Origin: Brevundimonas mediterranea
Lineage (GTDB): Bacteria > Pseudomonadota > Alphaproteobacteria > Caulobacterales > Caulobacteraceae
Length of the DNA stretch: 64,000 bases
NCBI RefSeq assembly: GCF_014196125.1
Contig: NZ_JACIDA010000001.1
Coordinates: 124,001 to 188,000 of the forward strand
Direction of reading: 5' to 3'
Shown: piece after piece, positions 34,747 to 44,255 of the stretch
How positions within the stretch are numbered: the stretch's first letter is position 1
Layout of the letters: every line of letters starts with the position of its first letter
Program-made: the position numbers and the translations under genes
Notes under the pieces: generated by a model
What the model was told of the DNA's origin: nothing
The model's database searches: none
What the model saw: only the letters and a program-made list of their open reading frames with translations

Positions 34747-36429
34747 ATGACCCTGAGCCGCGTGCTCGACATCGATGTCGCGGCGCCGCCGACGCAGCCG
34801 TCGGGCGCGCGCATGCGCGCGGCTGAGCCGAGCAGCGGCGATGTCTTCGCCCACCCCTTGATTCCCGTGATGACCGGCGTGGTTGTCGCTGTTCTGGCTG
34901 CGGTGTCTATCGGCTGGGCCAATAGTCTGGGGCTCATCTCTGGACTTTGGGGCGTATGCGGAGTGGCGGTCGCCGTCTGGCTTCGGACCGGGCGGGGGCG
35001 GCGTCACGACGTGGCCTTCGCCACCGTCCTGATGATCAGCATCCTGATCGGCGAGTTGATTGCCGGCTACAAGCCCCTGCTGTCCCTGCTGTTCGCCCTG
35101 GCGAACATGGTGGAGGTCATCGGGGCGGTTCTTCTGGCGCGCCGCTTCGCCCCGACGCTGAACGTGTCCAGCCTGAACGGCGTGGCGCGGTTTCTCATTT
35201 GCACGGCGGCTCTCGCGCCGATTCCGGCGGGCGTGTTCGCGTCGATCGCCTTGGCGCCGTTCGGTTCGGGCGACGTGCTGGAAACGTTTCAGACCTGGTG
35301 GTTCGGTCATGCGCTTGGCCTGGCCGTCATAGGCACGCTCGGCTTGTCTCTGACCTGGTCCACCCTGGCCCGTCTCACCCGCCCCGGCGCGCTGTTGGAG
35401 GCCGGCCTGTTGCTGGCGGGGGTGGCGGCTGTCCAGTTCCTCGGCCTGACCGGCCGTGCTGAGATCGGTGTGGCGATGATCCCGTTGTTGCTGGGGGTCG
35501 CGGTCCGACTCGGCGTCGCGGGCACGGCCTTCAGCCTGCTGGTCGTCACCCTGCTGTCGGTCGGGGGCGCCATGCTCGGCTACGGTCCCCATGTCGAGAC
35601 CCTGAGCCGGTCGGAACAGGTTCTGGCGGCCCAGCTCCAGGTTCTGGTCGGCTATATGCCGATCCTGTTGGTCGCGGCCCTTCTGGAGGAGCGCGACCGT
35701 CTGTCCGAACGGGCGCGATCCGGGCAGGTCCGGGCGGAGCGCGCCTCGGAGGCCAAGTCGCGCCTGCTGGCCAATGTGGCGCATGAGATCAAGAGCCCGG
35801 TCGCCGGCGTGATCGGCATCGGCAATCTGTGGTCGACCGGCCAGCTCGGGCCTGTCACGCCCCAGCAGTCGGAAATGGCCGACGTGCTGGTCAAGACCGC
35901 GCGCCAGGTGGAGGCGCTTGCCCACGACCTGCTCGATGTGGCGCGAGCCGAGTCCGGCGCGGTCAAGGTCGATCTGCGGCCGACCGATATTCCCGGCCTG
36001 CTGGAAGACGTCAGGCGTGCAGCCATGCTCAGGTCGGAAGCCCAGTCGGTGGATGTGCAGGTGGTCTGCGAGGGCGACGGTCTGATCGCGGTGGCCGATT
36101 CTCAGCGATTGGCGCAGGTGATCGACAATCTGACCAGCAACGCCCTCAAATACGGCGGCTCGGGCGGGCGGGTGATTCTGCGGGCGCTTCGTGCGGACCA
36201 GCATATCCGCATCGAAGTGGTCGATTTCGGCCCGGGCCTGTCCTCGCAGAAGCAATCGCAGCTGTTCGAGCCCTTCAACCGTCTGGGACTGGAGCGATCC
36301 AGCGTGGAGGGCCACGGCGTCGGTCTGGCCATCGCCAAACGACTGGTCGAACTGCAGGGCGGCGCCATCGGCGTGATCTCGAGCCCCGGCGAGGGCGCGA
36401 CCTTCTGGGTGAATCTGCCGCACGCCTGA
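34747..36429 (+). CDS. MASE1-like membrane sensor histidine kinase
   Basis: The protein is 560 residues from ATG 34747 (ATG 34717 is possible). Eight or so hydrophobic helices (residues 40-310) form a MASE1-type sensor. HisKA follows with the phospho-acceptor His346 in LLANVAHEIKSPVAG. The ATPase domain has the N box DNLTSNALKYG, G1 DFGPGL, F box LFEPFNR and G2 GHGVGLAIAKRL. There is no attached receiver domain and no response regulator gene nearby. Confidence 0.88.
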   Translation: MTLSRVLDIDVAAPPTQPSGARMRAAEPSSGDVFAHPLIPVMTGVVVAVLAAVSIGWANSLGLISGLWGVCGVAVAVWLRTGRGRRHDVAFATVLMISILIGELIAGYKPLLSLLFALANMVEVIGAVLLARRFAPTLNVSSLNGVARFLICTAALAPIPAGVFASIALAPFGSGDVLETFQTWWFGHALGLAVIGTLGLSLTWSTLARLTRPGALLEAGLLLAGVAAVQFLGLTGRAEIGVAMIPLLLGVAVRLGVAGTAFSLLVVTLLSVGGAMLGYGPHVETLSRSEQVLAAQLQVLVGYMPILLVAALLEERDRLSERARSGQVRAERASEAKSRLLANVAHEIKSPVAGVIGIGNLWSTGQLGPVTPQQSEMADVLVKTARQVEALAHDLLDVARAESGAVKVDLRPTDIPGLLEDVRRAAMLRSEAQSVDVQVVCEGDGLIAVADSQRLAQVIDNLTSNALKYGGSGGRVILRALRADQHIRIEVVDFGPGLSSQKQSQLFEPFNRLGLERSSVEGHGVGLAIAKRLVELQGGAIGVISSPGEGATFWVNLPHA

Positions 36430-36472
36430 CCGCACGCTTGCGGTTCCTACGGCGCCGGGTAATGGTCCGGCC

Positions 36473-37387
36473 ATGGTCGTCATCGCTCTCGCCGTCGCTC
36501 TTGTGTCCGGGCAGGACACGTCCACGCCGCGCTCGGCCTCGGATCTGACTCGCGATCTCAACAGCGGACCGCCGTTCGCGACCTCCGCCCCAACCTCGGC
36601 TCCTGTTTCGGCCCCCGCGCAGGTCGCCCCCACGCCGGTCGCCCCGGCGCCTGCGCCCGTCCGGGCGGAGCCGGCCCCGCAGTCCAGGCCTGCGCCGCAG
36701 CCCTCGACCTTGACCCGCGACCTGAACAGCGCGCGGGCCTCGACCGCCCCGCCCGTGACGCCCGGGGCTCAGACGCCCGCTGCCCAAACGCCTGCTGCCC
36801 AAACGCCTGCTGCCCAAACGCCTGCTGCCCAGAGGCCGGTTACGCCGCCGCCTGCTCAGACCCCTGTCCGGTCTCCCTCGACCGCCCCCGTCGTCCAGCG
36901 CCCCACAGCCGCCGCGCCGACGCCTGCCCCGGTTCAGGCCAGTCCCGTCCGGCCTGCGCCTGCGCCCGCGCCAACCCAGACGCCGTCAACGGTCGCCCCG
37001 GCGCCTGCGCCCCCCGTCGCGCCTCAAGGGTTGGACGCTGCGGCCATGGCCGCCTTGCCGTTCACGCTGGATCTGCCGTCCGGAACCGTGCTGACCCAGT
37101 CGCGCGCCGGCGCTGACGCCCGAATCTACGCCGTCCGTCGCGGGGACACGGTTCTGGTCATGATCTACGCGGGGCCGGCGTCGCAGTTTCCCATCTATGA
37201 CGGCCAGATGATCCAGGCCGGCGGACGGGCCTCCATCGTCGTGACCGAGGGCGGACGCCGCCTGGCCATCGAGCATCTGTTCCAGCGTGCGACCGCGCCG
37301 CTGGAAATCCACGTCTGGGTGGCGTCGCCGGACGGCGCCGACCGCGAACAGGGCGAACGGATCGCCCAATCGGTCGACGCCCGCTAG
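36473..37387 (+). CDS. Secreted Pro/Ala-rich protein with a C-terminal globular domain
   Basis: The 304-residue protein has a short hydrophobic start (VVIALAVALVSG), a disordered Pro/Ala/Gln/Thr region of about 170 residues, and a folded C-terminus from about residue 190. The motif LTRDLNS occurs twice (near residues 25 and 80). A 15-base unit encodes four copies of Thr-Pro-Ala-Ala-Gln at 36775-36831. I do not recognise the C-terminal domain. An envelope location is likely. Confidence 0.6.
   Translation: MVVIALAVALVSGQDTSTPRSASDLTRDLNSGPPFATSAPTSAPVSAPAQVAPTPVAPAPAPVRAEPAPQSRPAPQPSTLTRDLNSARASTAPPVTPGAQTPAAQTPAAQTPAAQTPAAQRPVTPPPAQTPVRSPSTAPVVQRPTAAAPTPAPVQASPVRPAPAPAPTQTPSTVAPAPAPPVAPQGLDAAAMAALPFTLDLPSGTVLTQSRAGADARIYAVRRGDTVLVMIYAGPASQFPIYDGQMIQAGGRASIVVTEGGRRLAIEHLFQRATAPLEIHVWVASPDGADREQGERIAQSVDAR
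36769..36832 (+). repeat. In-frame 15-bp tandem repeat encoding TPAAQ
   Basis: The unit ACGCCTGCTGCCCAA is repeated four times with only a few differences in the first and last copies. This suggests recent copy-number change by slippage within a disordered linker. Confidence 0.85.
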
Positions 37388-37393
37388 GCGATC

Positions 37394-37735
37394 TCAGTTT
37401 TCGGACCAGACCGCCATTTCGGTTCCCGCCGGATCGGCGAAATGGAACCGCCGGCCGCCGGGAAAGGCGTAGATCGGCTTCCGGATCACGCCGCCCGCCG
37501 CCTGGACCTTGGCCTGCATGGCGTCCAGATCGTGGGCGTAAAGGATGGGCAGGGGCGTCTTGGTCCGCTCGGCCAGATCGGCGTCGAACCCTCCATCCAG
37601 TCCCTGGTCGAAGGCGGCGTAGGTCGGGCCGTAATCGACGAAGGTCCAGCCGAAGGCCCGGCTGTAGAATTCCTTGGTTTCGGGGAGGCTGGCGGCGGGC
37701 AGTTCGAGGTAGTCCAGTTTTCCGTCTTCACGCAC
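37394..37735 (-). CDS. VOC (glyoxalase) superfamily protein
   Basis: The product is 113 residues from GTG 37735, which has CAGGAGATC upstream. It contains LDYLELPAASLPETKEFYSRAFGW and ends GRRFHFADPAGTEMAVW, the beta-alpha-beta-beta-beta repeats of the vicinal oxygen chelate fold. Such proteins include glyoxalases, dioxygenases and antibiotic-resistance proteins. The activity is not predictable. Confidence 0.82.
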   Translation of the reverse strand: MREDGKLDYLELPAASLPETKEFYSRAFGWTFVDYGPTYAAFDQGLDGGFDADLAERTKTPLPILYAHDLDAMQAKVQAAGGVIRKPIYAFPGGRRFHFADPAGTEMAVWSEN

Positions 37736-37833
37736 GGTTGATCTCCTGGGGTGCGGCGCCACCGACGAACCTCTCTTGCACGCCACCCGGATGTGCGCAA
37801 ACCTGCAAACGGTTCGCAGTTGCAGGAGTCGCT

Positions 37834-37978
37834 GATGATCGTGATGACGACGGGTCTAACCGGCCTGATGGCTCTGATGCGACAGGATGATAAAACGGCC
37901 GCACGAATGGAAGAGCGCGTGCCTGTCCGCCCGACAGTGGTTTCGGACGGTCAAAAGCTGCGCGCCCGACCGGGCTGA
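37834..37978 (+). CDS. Possible small protein (47 residues)
   Basis: The ATG at 37834 has GCAGGAG 6 bases upstream and opens MIVMTTGLTGLMALMRQDD, then a charged tail. The frame also extends upstream to 37751 without a clear start. Support rests on the SD sequence alone; I do not recognise it. Confidence 0.3.
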
Positions 37979-38004
37979 TCGACCCGCCCCTCAGTCCTTG
38001 GCCG

Positions 38005-39090
38005 TCAGCCCACCTGGGCGCGGTGGCGCAACAGGGCGTCGGCCAGGACGCAGGCGGCCATGGCCTCGACCACCGGCACGGCGCGAAGGGCGACGCAGGG
38101 GTCGTGGCGGCCCTTGGTGCGCAGGTCGGTTTCCTCGCCGTCGCGGGTGATGGTCTGGCGCGGCGTCAGGATTGAGGAGGTGGGTTTGAACGCCACCCGC
38201 GCCGTCACCGGCTGGCCCGTGGATATGCCGCCCAGAACCCCGCCTGCATGGTTGGACAGAAAGACCGGCTGCTTGTTCAGGTCCAGCCGCATCTGGTCGG
38301 CGTTGTCCTCGCCCGACAGTTCAGCGGCTTCAAAGCCGGCGCCGATCTCGACGCCTTTGGCGGCGTTGATCGACATCAGGGCGGCTGCCAGTTCGGAATC
38401 CAGCTTGCCGTACAGGGGCGCGCCCCAGCCGGCCGGCACGCCTGTGACCTCCAGGGCGACCACGGCGCCGATGGACGAGCCGGCCTTGCGGATATCGTCC
38501 AGATAGGCCTCCCACGGGGACACGACGGCGCGCGACGCGGCGAACAGGGGATTGTTGTGGACGGCGTCAAAATCAATGTCTTCAGGGGCGATCCGGTGCG
38601 GCCCGATCTGGACCACGCCGGCGCGGATCTTCACGCCGTCGCCCAGCACCTTGCGCGCCACGGCGCCCGCCGCCACCCGGCTGGCGGTTTCCCGCGCCGA
38701 GGACCGTCCGCCGCCGCGCGGATCACGCACGCCGTATTTGGTCTGATAGGTGAAGTCGGCGTGGCCCGGCCGATAGGCGCGGGCGATCTCGCCATAGTCC
38801 TTGGACCGCTGGTCCTCGTTCTGGATCAGGATCGAGATGGGCGTGCCGGTGGTCACCGGGCCTTCGCCGTCGTCGAACACGCCCGACAGGATCTGGGCCG
38901 TATCGCTCTCGCGCCTCTGGGTCACGAAGCGCGAACCGCCGGGCTTGCGCTGATCCAGCCAGGGCTGGAGATCGGCCTCGGTCAGCGGGATCAGCGGCGG
39001 ACAGCCGTCCACGACGCAGCCGATAGCCGGCCCATGGCTCTCGCCCCAGGTGGTCACGCGAAACAGATGGCCGAAGGTGTTGTGCGACAT
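38005..39090 (-). CDS. aroC: Chorismate synthase
   Basis: The protein is 361 residues from ATG 39090 ([20 protein letters not shown]). Signature motifs include [16 protein letters not shown], the FMN/EPSP site [15 protein letters not shown] and [20 protein letters not shown]. The latter half carries [13 protein letters not shown] and [12 protein letters not shown]. It makes chorismate from EPSP in aromatic amino acid synthesis. The toxin gene vapC ends 8 bases upstream of its start. Confidence 0.95.
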   Translation of the reverse strand: MSHNTFGHLFRVTTWGESHGPAIGCVVDGCPPLIPLTEADLQPWLDQRKPGGSRFVTQRRESDTAQILSGVFDDGEGPVTTGTPISILIQNEDQRSKDYGEIARAYRPGHADFTYQTKYGVRDPRGGGRSSARETASRVAAGAVARKVLGDGVKIRAGVVQIGPHRIAPEDIDFDAVHNNPLFAASRAVVSPWEAYLDDIRKAGSSIGAVVALEVTGVPAGWGAPLYGKLDSELAAALMSINAAKGVEIGAGFEAAELSGEDNADQMRLDLNKQPVFLSNHAGGVLGGISTGQPVTARVAFKPTSSILTPRQTITRDGEETDLRTKGRHDPCVALRAVPVVEAMAACVLADALLRHRAQVG

Positions 39091-39098
39091 GGCGGAAC

Positions 39099-39470
39099 CT
39101 AATGGTCGAGGACGGCGGCCAGGTCCAGTGTCCGGGCGGCGTCCTGTAGCCGACGATCCCGCGTCCACAGCCGCGCGCCTTGCGTCAGGCGGGTGGAGGC
39201 GAGGAGGTGAAGATCCAGATAGCCGACGCCAATCCCGAAAAGACGGTTCTTTTCGATCAGGGTCAGCACCTCTTGGTGCGAGGCGGCGACAGCGGTCGGC
39301 AGGAGTGACAACTGTGTGAGAAAGGCGCGGCGGTTGGCGAGGTTTCCAGCGGCCAGTTCGCCGATGATGGCGGGATGGCACAGGATGTCCTCGCCACGAA
39401 GCCGCTCAACCAGGGTCTGGTCCGTGGAGCGCAGGTGCGCGATCCATACCGAACTGTCGGCCAGGATCAT
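39099..39470 (-). CDS. vapC: VapC-type PIN-domain toxin
   Basis: The protein is 123 residues from ATG 39470, which overlaps the vapB stop (ATGA). PIN acidic residues appear as [12 protein letters not shown] (Asp4), the Glu in [10 protein letters not shown], and [11 protein letters not shown] and RLWTRDRRL near the C-terminus. VapC toxins are Mg2+-dependent RNases that often cut initiator tRNA or the sarcin-ricin loop. It is part of a type II toxin-antitoxin pair. Confidence 0.85.
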   Translation of the reverse strand: MILADSSVWIAHLRSTDQTLVERLRGEDILCHPAIIGELAAGNLANRRAFLTQLSLLPTAVAASHQEVLTLIEKNRLFGIGVGYLDLHLLASTRLTQGARLWTRDRRLQDAARTLDLAAVLDH

Positions 39471-39670
39471 TCCTCGACCCATTCGGGGCGTCGCCGAGGC
39501 GCGGCTGTGGCTTTGGGGTCAGTTCCGCCCATGGCGGCCAGGCGACGCGCCGCCTCGCGGGCGACGAAGGCCTTCAGGGCTTCACGAATGATGGCGGACC
39601 GCTCGGACAGACCGGAGTATTCCGCCGCCATTTCCATCAGTTCGTCATCGAGCGTCACGGTGGTTCGCAT
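39467..39670 (-). CDS. vapB: VapB-type antitoxin (ribbon-helix-helix)
   Basis: The protein is 67 residues from ATG 39670 (alternatives at 39682 and 39694). RTTVTLDDELMEMAAEYSGL followed by SERSAIIREALKAFVAREAA is a typical ribbon-helix-helix repressor. The C-terminal tail would block the VapC active site. It is the first gene of the pair and is coupled to vapC by a 4-base overlap. Confidence 0.82.
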   Translation of the reverse strand: MRTTVTLDDELMEMAAEYSGLSERSAIIREALKAFVAREAARRLAAMGGTDPKATAAPRRRPEWVEE

Positions 39671-39728
39671 GGCGTGCCTCATCAGAAACGTCACCAGATG
39701 ATGCGCTTAATGACGCAGCGCTTCAAGA

Positions 39729-40463
39729 TCAGGCCGCCAGACGCTCCGGCGCCCAGGCGCGGGTGAACCGGACCAGCAGATCCTCGGCGGCCGAGGGCGC
39801 CTCCGACGACGGGGTCAGGGTCACGAACAGATGGCCCGCAGGATGGGGACCGCGCGCCGGCAGGCCCATGGCCTTGAACCGCACCCGCGCCGGGGCCGCC
39901 ATCTCCGGCGTGATCCAGGCCGAGCGGGCGCCCCCATGGGTTTCGATCTCGACCCGGCCGCCTTCGTCCAGCAGGCGCGAGGGGGTGGGCCAGGACATGA
40001 ACAGGTCGTCGCCCATGACTGAAAGCCCGTCCTCGGGCCGGATCAACACCGCCAGATACAGGTCCGAACCGTCCGTCGCGCCGCCGCGCAGCCGCAGATG
40101 CTCGCCCGTGCGCAGGCCCGCCGGGACGGCGACCCGCACCGTGCGCGCGCCCAGCCTCAGTTCGACCCGCGCGCCGGCCAGCGCCTGCATCGGGCTGAGC
40201 CCCAGCACCGGCCTCGGTGCAGGGCGTTCGACGGGCGGGGCCAAGCTGGGGCGGGCGGGGGAATGGGCCTGGATCAGCCGATAGGCGGCGATCACCCGTC
40301 GGAACCGTTCGGCGTCTCCGCCGGCCTGGTCCGGGCGCGCCGCCTTCACCGCTGCCCGGAAGGCGGCTTTCAGGTCGGCGGCGTCGGTCGCGCCGTGCAG
40401 ACCCAGGATCGACATGGCTTCGCGAATGACGGCGGCGTCGGATGTGGAACGGATGGCGCTCAT
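39729..40463 (-). CDS. J-domain-like protein with DnaJ C-terminal domain and altered HPD motif
   Basis: The 244-residue protein has an N-terminal J-like helix pair (AMSILGLHGATDAADLKAAFRAAVKAARPDQAGG across residues 16-49) followed by a DnaJ C-terminal client-binding domain (VELRLGARTVRVAVPAGLRTGEHLRLRG). The canonical His-Pro-Asp is Arg-Pro-Asp, so stimulation of DnaK is doubtful. No zinc-finger or Gly/Phe region is present. A tandem hairpin repeat lies upstream at 40515-40583. Confidence 0.75.
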   Translation of the reverse strand: MSAIRSTSDAAVIREAMSILGLHGATDAADLKAAFRAAVKAARPDQAGGDAERFRRVIAAYRLIQAHSPARPSLAPPVERPAPRPVLGLSPMQALAGARVELRLGARTVRVAVPAGLRTGEHLRLRGGATDGSDLYLAVLIRPEDGLSVMGDDLFMSWPTPSRLLDEGGRVEIETHGGARSAWITPEMAAPARVRFKAMGLPARGPHPAGHLFVTLTPSSEAPSAAEDLLVRFTRAWAPERLAA

Positions 40464-40514
40464 TGCCCTACCGTTCGCGCCTTAGGGTCAATGCCGGGTT
40501 AACTTAACTTTTTA

Positions 40515-40583
40515 GGGCTACCGCGCTTCGCGCTGCTTGAGCCCATTAATGTTGGGCTACCGCGCTTCGCGCTGCTTGAGCCC
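40515..40583. repeat. Two identical 30-bp hairpin units in tandem
   Basis: Copies at 40515-40544 and 40554-40583 are identical and separated by ATTAATGTT, giving a 39-base period. Each begins GGGCT and ends AGCCC, with an inner GCGC-TTC-GCGC stem, so each can form a hairpin. They lie between the J-domain-like gene (minus) and pdxH (plus). Confidence 0.85.
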
Positions 40584-40643
40584 GGGGTGTCCGTTTTGAT
40601 CCGGATCATTTCCACCGTCTCTGCCACACGCTAAGTCAGATGC

Positions 40644-41318
40644 ATGAACGCTCCCGTGATCCCGCCCAGCCCGTCGCGCGAAGAGTACGCGCGCGACTAT
40701 GCCGCCGCCCTTGCCGCCAATGGCGACGAGACGATCTTTGACCGGGTCGAGCCCATCGGCTTGTTCGTCGAATGGCTGGCCGAGGCGGGGGCGCACGAGG
40801 TCAATGATTCCAACGCCATGACCCTGTCGACGGTGGACGCCGACGGCATGCCCGACGCCCGCATCGTCCTGCTGAAGGACGTGGATGGGCGCGGCTTCAC
40901 CTTCTATTCGAACCGCGAGAGCGCCAAGGGGCTGGAGCTGGACGCCCGACCGGTGGCCGCCCTGACCTTCCACTGGAAGTCGTTGCGGCGTCAGGTGCGG
41001 GTGCGCGGCCAGGTGCAGCCGGTCAGCAAGGAAGAGGCCGACGCCTATTTCGCCAGCCGCGCTCGCGAGAGCCGGGTCGGCGCCTGGGCCTCGGATCAGT
41101 CTCGTCCGCTGGACACGCGTGCGACGCTGGAAGGCGCCGTGGCGCGCGAGAGCGCCCGGTTCGAGGGCGACGAGGTGCCGCGCCCCGAACGCTGGACCGG
41201 CTGGCGGGTGACGCCGCAGAGCGTCGAGTTCTGGCGCGACCGTCCGTTCCGTCTGCATGACCGGTTGCGCTTCATGCGCGACGGCGACGCCTGGACCCGC
41301 CAACGCCTCTGGCCTTGA
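40644..41318 (+). CDS. pdxH: Pyridoxamine 5'-phosphate oxidase
   Basis: The 224-residue flavoenzyme has [29 protein letters not shown] near residue 60 (FMN and substrate strand), [25 protein letters not shown] near 90, and the C-terminal FMN site [15 protein letters not shown]. It oxidises pyridoxine or pyridoxamine phosphate to pyridoxal phosphate. Length fits the family. Confidence 0.94.
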   Translation: MNAPVIPPSPSREEYARDYAAALAANGDETIFDRVEPIGLFVEWLAEAGAHEVNDSNAMTLSTVDADGMPDARIVLLKDVDGRGFTFYSNRESAKGLELDARPVAALTFHWKSLRRQVRVRGQVQPVSKEEADAYFASRARESRVGAWASDQSRPLDTRATLEGAVARESARFEGDEVPRPERWTGWRVTPQSVEFWRDRPFRLHDRLRFMRDGDAWTRQRLWP

Positions 41319-41395
41319 TGTCGCGGCCGTTCGGCGCGAACGAAACGCCCAGGCTTCGGCCGCGTTAAGCTCGCTCGTCTCGGCCAAGGGTCTTC

Positions 41396-42991
41396 ATGCG
41401 TTTTCTGCCGCTTCTGTTCGCGTCTCTGCTGCTTGCGGCCTGCGCCACCCATCCCGGCAAGGTCGATCATGTCCGGTTCGCCGGCGACGCCCGGTCCGTG
41501 CTGGCGACGACCCAGGCCGGGACGGTGCGCGGCGTTCAAGGCGCAGGAGTGCGCGCCTTCCTGGGCGTGCCCTTCGCCCGTCCGCCGGTCGGCGACCTGC
41601 GCTGGCGCGCGCCCCAGCCAGTCGAGGCCTGGCCCGGCGTGCGTGATGCGACCCGTCTGGGGTCCGACTGCACTCAGGCCATTGGGCGCAAGGCCATTCT
41701 GGGCGGGGGCGGCGGGATCGTGGTCGGGTCTGAGGACTGTCTGTATTTGAACATCTACGCCCCGGCCGGAGACGCCGGCCAGCCCCGCCCGGTGATGGTC
41801 TATATTCCCGGCGGCGCCTTCACCATCGGTTCGGGCGCCAACTATGATCCGTCGAAACTGGCCGCCGATCAGGATCGGGTGGTCGTCACCCTGAACTACC
41901 GCCTCGGCGCTATCGGCTGGCTGGCCCATCCGCAGTTTCAGGCCGAGGGCGAAGGGTTCGGCGGCAATTTCGGCCTGATGGATCAGCAGGCGGCCCTGCA
42001 ATGGGTGCATCAGAACATCGCGGCCTTCGGCGGCGATCCGGCCAATGTCACTCTGTTCGCCGAGAGCGCGGGGGCTTGGACGGCCTGCTACCTGATGGCC
42101 TCGCCCAGGTCCGAGGGCCTGTACCAGCGTGTCATCCTGCAGAGCGGCGGCTGTCTGGAGCCGTCGTCCCTGGTCAGTGCGGAGGAGGCGGCCAGAACGG
42201 GGCCGATGTTCGCGGAAAAACTGGGGTGTGGCGGCGCTGATCAGATCGGCTGCCTGAAAGCCCTGCCGGCCTGGCGGTTGTCGCGCGCGCCGTCGCTGCG
42301 GGCGGGGATCAATGGGCCGGGGTCGTGGGGACCGGTCCATACCGACGCGACCGTGCCGGAAAACCCAGCCGTGGCGATCCAGGAGGGCCGCTTCACCCGC
42401 GTGCCGGTCATTGTCGGTACGAACCTGGACGAGGGCCGGTTGTTCGCCAACGAGGTCAAGGACATGGATCGCTACCAGAAGGAGACGATCTGGATGTACG
42501 GCGATGTCGGTCCGCGCGTGCTGGACCGCTATCCGGTCGGTCCTGAGGGGCCGGCCTACGCCATCGCCACAAACTTCACCGACCAGAGGTTCGCCTGTCC
42601 CTCACAGGCCCTGCGGCGACAGTTGTCTCGCTATGTGCCGGTCTGGGGCTATGAGTTCGCGGATCGCGACGCGCCCTTCATCCTGCCGGATTGGATCGTC
42701 GGGCTGGACCTTGGCGCCTATCACGCCAGCGAACTGGCCTATGTGTTCGGGACCAGTTGGGTCTTCACCGATGTGAAGCGGTTCACGCCCCAGCAAAAAG
42801 CCCTGTCCGACCGGATGCAGCGGCTGTGGGCGGGTTTCGGCCAGGCCGACTTCGGCGCCGAATGGCCCCGCGTCGAGGGTGCGGGGCCGGTGCGGGTGTT
42901 CACGGCCCAGGGCGACCGACTGGATCCAGACTTCTTCAGCCGCCACCACTGTGACTTCTGGGACGGAACGCCTTTCGGGGCCGTCCAATAG
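41396..42991 (+). CDS. Lipoprotein type-B carboxylesterase
   Basis: The 531-residue protein has a lipobox LLLAAC (Cys16) and a large alpha/beta-hydrolase domain with FLGVPFARPPVGDLRW near residue 57, the oxyanion IPGGAF, and the nucleophile elbow FAESAGAW (Ser near residue 225). EGRLFANE and HASELAYVFG carry the remaining triad region. It probably hydrolyses esters at the inner face of the outer membrane. The nucleophile elbow has Ala in place of the first Gly. Confidence 0.88.
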   Translation: MRFLPLLFASLLLAACATHPGKVDHVRFAGDARSVLATTQAGTVRGVQGAGVRAFLGVPFARPPVGDLRWRAPQPVEAWPGVRDATRLGSDCTQAIGRKAILGGGGGIVVGSEDCLYLNIYAPAGDAGQPRPVMVYIPGGAFTIGSGANYDPSKLAADQDRVVVTLNYRLGAIGWLAHPQFQAEGEGFGGNFGLMDQQAALQWVHQNIAAFGGDPANVTLFAESAGAWTACYLMASPRSEGLYQRVILQSGGCLEPSSLVSAEEAARTGPMFAEKLGCGGADQIGCLKALPAWRLSRAPSLRAGINGPGSWGPVHTDATVPENPAVAIQEGRFTRVPVIVGTNLDEGRLFANEVKDMDRYQKETIWMYGDVGPRVLDRYPVGPEGPAYAIATNFTDQRFACPSQALRRQLSRYVPVWGYEFADRDAPFILPDWIVGLDLGAYHASELAYVFGTSWVFTDVKRFTPQQKALSDRMQRLWAGFGQADFGAEWPRVEGAGPVRVFTAQGDRLDPDFFSRHHCDFWDGTPFGAVQ

Positions 42992-44047
42992 TCAGATAAA
43001 CCGCACGGTCACGCCCGGCTTGACCTTGTCGGCCAGCATCCAGGCGTCCCAGTTGGTCAGGCGGACGCAGCCGTGCGAGGCGGTCTTGCCGACCAGATGC
43101 GGGTCGGGCGTGCCGTGAATGCCGTAGCTGGGCTTGTTCAGGTCGATCCAGACCACGCCGACCGGATTGTTCGGTCCTGGTTTCACCACCACCTTACGGC
43201 CCACGTCGCCGTAGCTCAGCTTGGAGGGGTCATAAGTGTAGTCGGGATTGCGGGCGACGCCGTTGACCTTGACCGTGCCGGTCGGCGTCGGATTGTCGCC
43301 GCTGCCGATGGTGGCCGGGAAATAGGCGATCAGCTTGCCGTCCGCCGCGAAGGCCTTGACCGACCCCTCGGCCTTGTTGACGTCGATATGGTCCACATCG
43401 GCGGGCAGGGGCGTGGTGTTCACCGCCGGAACCAGCAGGGGCTGACCGACACGGTTGAAGTCTGCGCCCGGATTCATCGCCCGCAGCAGGCCCTCGGTGA
43501 CATGGAACCGCTCGGCCAGGGCCTCGACGATATTGGCGTAGCCCATGGCGGCCGCCTCGCCCTGGGCCTCCAGGTCGGTCGGAACCACGCCCATATAGGG
43601 ACCGGCCACGTCCTGTTGAGTGATCCGATAGGTCGAGGTCACGGCGCCGATCCCCACGGCGCGAAGCCGGCCCATGATGTCGGCGTCCAGTTCGCCGGTG
43701 ACGGGCAGGCCTTGCGCCTCCTGGAAGGCCGAGATCGCCTGCCGCATGTTCGAGCCGGCCAGTCCGTCGATGGCGCCAGGGGAGAAGCGCGCCCGTTCCA
43801 GCAGGATCTGGGCGCGAACCAGGGCCGCTTCCGGTTGAGCCGGGTTTTGCGCCGTCGTCGCGGGTGCGTCGGGTGCGGGCGGCGAATAGGCGCTGTTCTC
43901 GATGGCGTCGCGCGACAGGGGGCCTGACTGCGCGACTTCGGCGGCGGGGGACGTCGCCGCATCTCGGTCATTGTCGGTGGGCGGGGAACACGCGGCCAGG
44001 GTCAGGATAGCAAGACTGGGGGCGAGGCAGGCGAAACGGCGGTTCAT
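42992..44047 (-). CDS. Lipoprotein L,D-transpeptidase (ErfK/YkuD)
   Basis: The 351-residue protein has lipobox LTLAAC (Cys20), a peptidoglycan-binding helix bundle ([21 protein letters not shown]), a LysM-like middle ([22 protein letters not shown]) and a YkuD domain ending [23 protein letters not shown], where the catalytic Cys lies in SHGCVR. It modifies peptidoglycan cross-links or attaches lipoproteins. Its stop abuts the esterase stop tail to tail. Confidence 0.9.
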   Translation of the reverse strand: MNRRFACLAPSLAILTLAACSPPTDNDRDAATSPAAEVAQSGPLSRDAIENSAYSPPAPDAPATTAQNPAQPEAALVRAQILLERARFSPGAIDGLAGSNMRQAISAFQEAQGLPVTGELDADIMGRLRAVGIGAVTSTYRITQQDVAGPYMGVVPTDLEAQGEAAAMGYANIVEALAERFHVTEGLLRAMNPGADFNRVGQPLLVPAVNTTPLPADVDHIDVNKAEGSVKAFAADGKLIAYFPATIGSGDNPTPTGTVKVNGVARNPDYTYDPSKLSYGDVGRKVVVKPGPNNPVGVVWIDLNKPSYGIHGTPDPHLVGKTASHGCVRLTNWDAWMLADKVKPGVTVRFI

Positions 44048-44093
44048 TCAGAAGCTTTCGAACGCGATGGAGAAGGGCGGAGAGGCGTCAGGT

Positions 44094-44255
44094 TCAGTTC
44101 TCTTCGCCCGTCGCGGGATCGGTCGCGGTCTCGCCCGAATTGCTGGAGCCTTCCGAGCCCTTGGGTTCGGTCGCGGGGCGCGGCGGTTCGCCGTCGTGGT
44201 CCGGACGCAGGTTTTCATTCTCCACATTGCGATTGTCGGGGCGTGCGTCGGTCAT
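44094..44255 (-). CDS. Small hydrophilic, probably disordered protein (53 residues)
   Basis: ATG 44255 has CCAGGAGACCC upstream, 7 bases away. The product is acidic, rich in Asn, Asp, Pro, Ser and Thr (MTDARPDNRNVENENLRP start; GEEN end) with no hydrophobic core. I do not recognise a family. It lies between the L,D-transpeptidase gene and the divergent acetyltransferase gene. Confidence 0.6.
   Translation of the reverse strand: MTDARPDNRNVENENLRPDHDGEPPRPATEPKGSEGSSNSGETATDPATGEEN

Noticed and set aside
40498..40513. CtrA site in TTAACTTAAC near 40498
   Set aside because: The two TTAA elements are not 7 bases apart, so they do not fit the full CtrA site.
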